DNA of 64,000 nt, from positions 15,800,193-15,864,192 of the forward strand of contig NC_091012.1 of assembly GCF_041146395.1 (NCBI RefSeq), given 5' to 3'. Made by a program: the position numbers and the translations under genes. The DNA comes from Eulemur rufifrons (taxonomy: Eukaryota; Chordata; Mammalia; Primates; Lemuridae). The notes beneath the pieces were generated by a model. The model saw nothing but the letters and a program-made list of their open reading frames with translations, was not told the DNA's origin and made no database searches. Below are positions 62,762 to 64,000 of the stretch, in pieces; the first letter of the stretch is position 1, and every line of letters starts with the position of its first letter.

Positions 62762-62782
62762 GACCCTGCTAGCTGCACCAGT
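62762..62782 (-). promoter_or_regulatory. Primer-binding-site position, atypical
   Basis: Next to the 5' LTR the viral sense reads ACTGGTGCAGCTAGCAGGGTC. The TGG start fits a primer site (complement of tRNA CCA), but the following bases fit no tRNA end I can name. It shares part of its pattern with a lysine-tRNA site, so it may be a decayed one. Confidence 0.45.
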
Positions 62783-63281
62783 TGTTGCAGCCCAATTACA
62801 GAACGGGGGATGAACACATAAACATACATACAGACACACGAATAAACACGCAGACACACATAGACGGTAAAGACTGCAGTACAGTAATGCACCAGTCGCT
62901 TTATTTTTATACTCTTTTTGTCTAGCAGCTACTTCCTGGTATGTGACTATCTTTAGAGCCCTGAGGCTACATGTTCCATTTCTTATGGAAATTGCTCAAG
63001 GGAAGGCAGACATTTGCATCTTAACCTTTGGACCTCATTACCTGCATGCAGGACAATGAGACACACCTTGGCTATTTGCCATAGGAAACAGTTTGTCTAT
63101 TTTAATAGGCCATTGACCTTTAGCTCCAAGAAGCATTCAGTAGTCAATGGGCCCTGTCAGGACCCATTGACTTCTGGCCTCAAGGAGCTTTCTGGACCCA
63201 TTGACCTTTGGACACAAGAAGCACATCCAGCTTCCCTGACTCTGAGCTCAAGCCAATTCTTGCTCAGAGAGGATCCCTACA
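62783..63281 (-). repeat. 5' LTR of the provirus
   Basis: Viral sense starts TGTAGGGATCC (63281) and ends GGGCTGCAACA (62783). Same layout as the 3' LTR, including TATAAAAATAAAG near 62898-62910. One 3-bp indel and about 35 differences from the other copy. Confidence 0.92.
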
Positions 63282-63804
63282 CCCATTATTGGGCATCTAC
63301 CCAAAAGAACAAAAGACATTCTGTAACAAAGACATCTGCACCTGGATGTTTATAGCAGCACAATTCACAATCACATAGATATGGAAACAACCCGAATGCT
63401 CATCAATACATGAGTGGATTAGTAAAATGTGGTATATGTATACCATGGAGTATTACTCAGCTATAAGAAATAACAATGATATAGAATCTCTTATGTTCTC
63501 CTGGATAGAGCTGGAACCCATTCTACTAAGTGAAGTGCCCCAACAATGGAAAAATAAGCACCACATGTACTCAGCAGCAAATTGGTTTCCCTGATCATCA
63601 CCTAAGTTCACATTTGGGAATAACACCAATTGGGTGTCGGGCATATGTTGGGGGGGAGGGGATGGGTGTATACCTACATAATGAGTGCAATGCGCACTGT
63701 CCGGGGAATGGACACACTTGAAGGTCTGACTAAGAGGGTGGTAGGGCATGGGCAATATACATAACCTAAAATTTGTACCCCCATAATATGCTGAAATAAG
63801 AAAA
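63282..63804 (+). mobile_element. Young L1, 3' portion after the provirus
   Basis: Resumes with cccattattgggcatctaccc, exactly where the 56278-57134 part stopped. It runs through the ORF2 end, the G-rich 3'UTR (ggggggaggggatgggtgt) and GCTGAAATAAGAAAAAAG. The outer duplication aagagttcag follows at 63805-63814. Confidence 0.95.
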
Positions 63805-63814
63805 AAGAGTTCAG

Positions 63815-64000
63815 TGTTTTTTTCTTAAGCGATAAAAAAACTGAGACTTTTAGTATTTATTCATTACACTAAAATGTAATGCCTTCAATGATATTGGGAT
63901 AAGAGAAATTTATGGCAGTAAATTAAAGCCTAACATAAAGTTTACTAATTTGCTCACACTAAATGTATTAGTTCAGGAGACAGTGTGATGAAACAAATGT
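63815..64000. other. Unassigned sequence
   Basis: AT-rich. Nothing recognisable. Confidence 0.4.

Larger units (their letters stand above)
57135..63281 (-). mobile_element. Class II (betaretrovirus-like) endogenous provirus, 6.1 kb, defective
   Basis: Two LTRs of about 497 bp enclose gag, pro, pol and env remnants in order on the minus strand. A polypurine tract lies next to the 3' LTR and a primer-site-like sequence and splice donor next to the 5' LTR. The flanks are cctatt / cccatt (6 bp, one mismatch), and the split L1 sequence continues across the insertion. YMDD in reverse transcriptase, the DTGAD protease and the transmembrane protein pattern all point to the betaretrovirus/HML group. 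Gag and env are much shorter than usual and every gene is broken, so the provirus is a fossil. Confidence 0.93.

Noticed and set aside
57135..63281. Provirus as an active element
   Set aside because: Gag and env are truncated, pol has several frame breaks, and integrase lacks a catalytic residue.

Overview
This is a vertebrate nuclear window, almost certainly from a strepsirrhine primate (lemur or relative). The evidence is four dimeric, 7SL-derived Alu elements with the strepsirrhine-type A-rich linker and right arm, several copies of one young L1 subfamily, and KRAB zinc-finger and olfactory receptor sequences. DNA is AT-rich and dominated by retrotransposons. No bacterial-type features, CRISPR arrays or intact structural RNA genes were seen.

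The main host gene is on the minus strand. A KRAB C2H2 zinc-finger gene can be assembled by eye from four exons, all with GT/AG borders and matching phase: a small ATG exon (28066-28007, coding for MAVFQ), a 127-bp KRAB-A exon (26185-26059), a 93-bp KRAB-B exon (25559-25467) and, after an 18-kb intron, a zinc-finger exon (from 7416). The joined frame is about 505 codons and ends at 6134, where a one-base slip in an A run cuts the finger array. About three more readable fingers lie beyond the stop. The exons resemble the ZNF91/ZNF431-type primate cluster family.

By region: 0-5.6 kb holds a young L1 3' end, an Alu and unassigned DNA. 5.6-7.4 kb is the finger exon. 8-25 kb is the large intron, filled with old L1 pieces, one nearly full-length decayed L1 (about 9958-16338, minus), two young L1 3' ends, an MTFR1 processed pseudogene (22852-24806) and an old Alu. 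25.4-28.1 kb carries the KRAB exons. 28.98-29.86 kb is an OR14-like olfactory receptor pseudogene. 31.0-31.5 kb is a mariner fragment. 35.5-45.6 kb is an old antisense L1 split by nested insertions: an MSANTD3 processed pseudogene (itself split by a 5'-inverted young L1), another L1 3' end, an Alu monomer and a FOXK2 processed pseudogene that carries an LTR-like insert. 46-55 kb holds L2, hAT-type elements (one with a visible 8-bp target duplication), a MER20-like element and a short L1. 55.3-63.8 kb holds an older L1 and then a young L1 split by a 6.1-kb class II (betaretrovirus-like) endogenous provirus on the minus strand, with two LTRs about 93% alike and damaged gag, pro, pol and env.

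I found no convincing new biological system. The most useful observations are the reconstructed KRAB-ZNF gene and its truncation, the provirus whose middle gag is replaced by AT-rich non-coding sequence, the nested retrocopies, a tandemly duplicated L1 3'UTR segment, and an unassigned protein-like block at 30.3-31.0 kb. Family names come from recognition, not from a database search.
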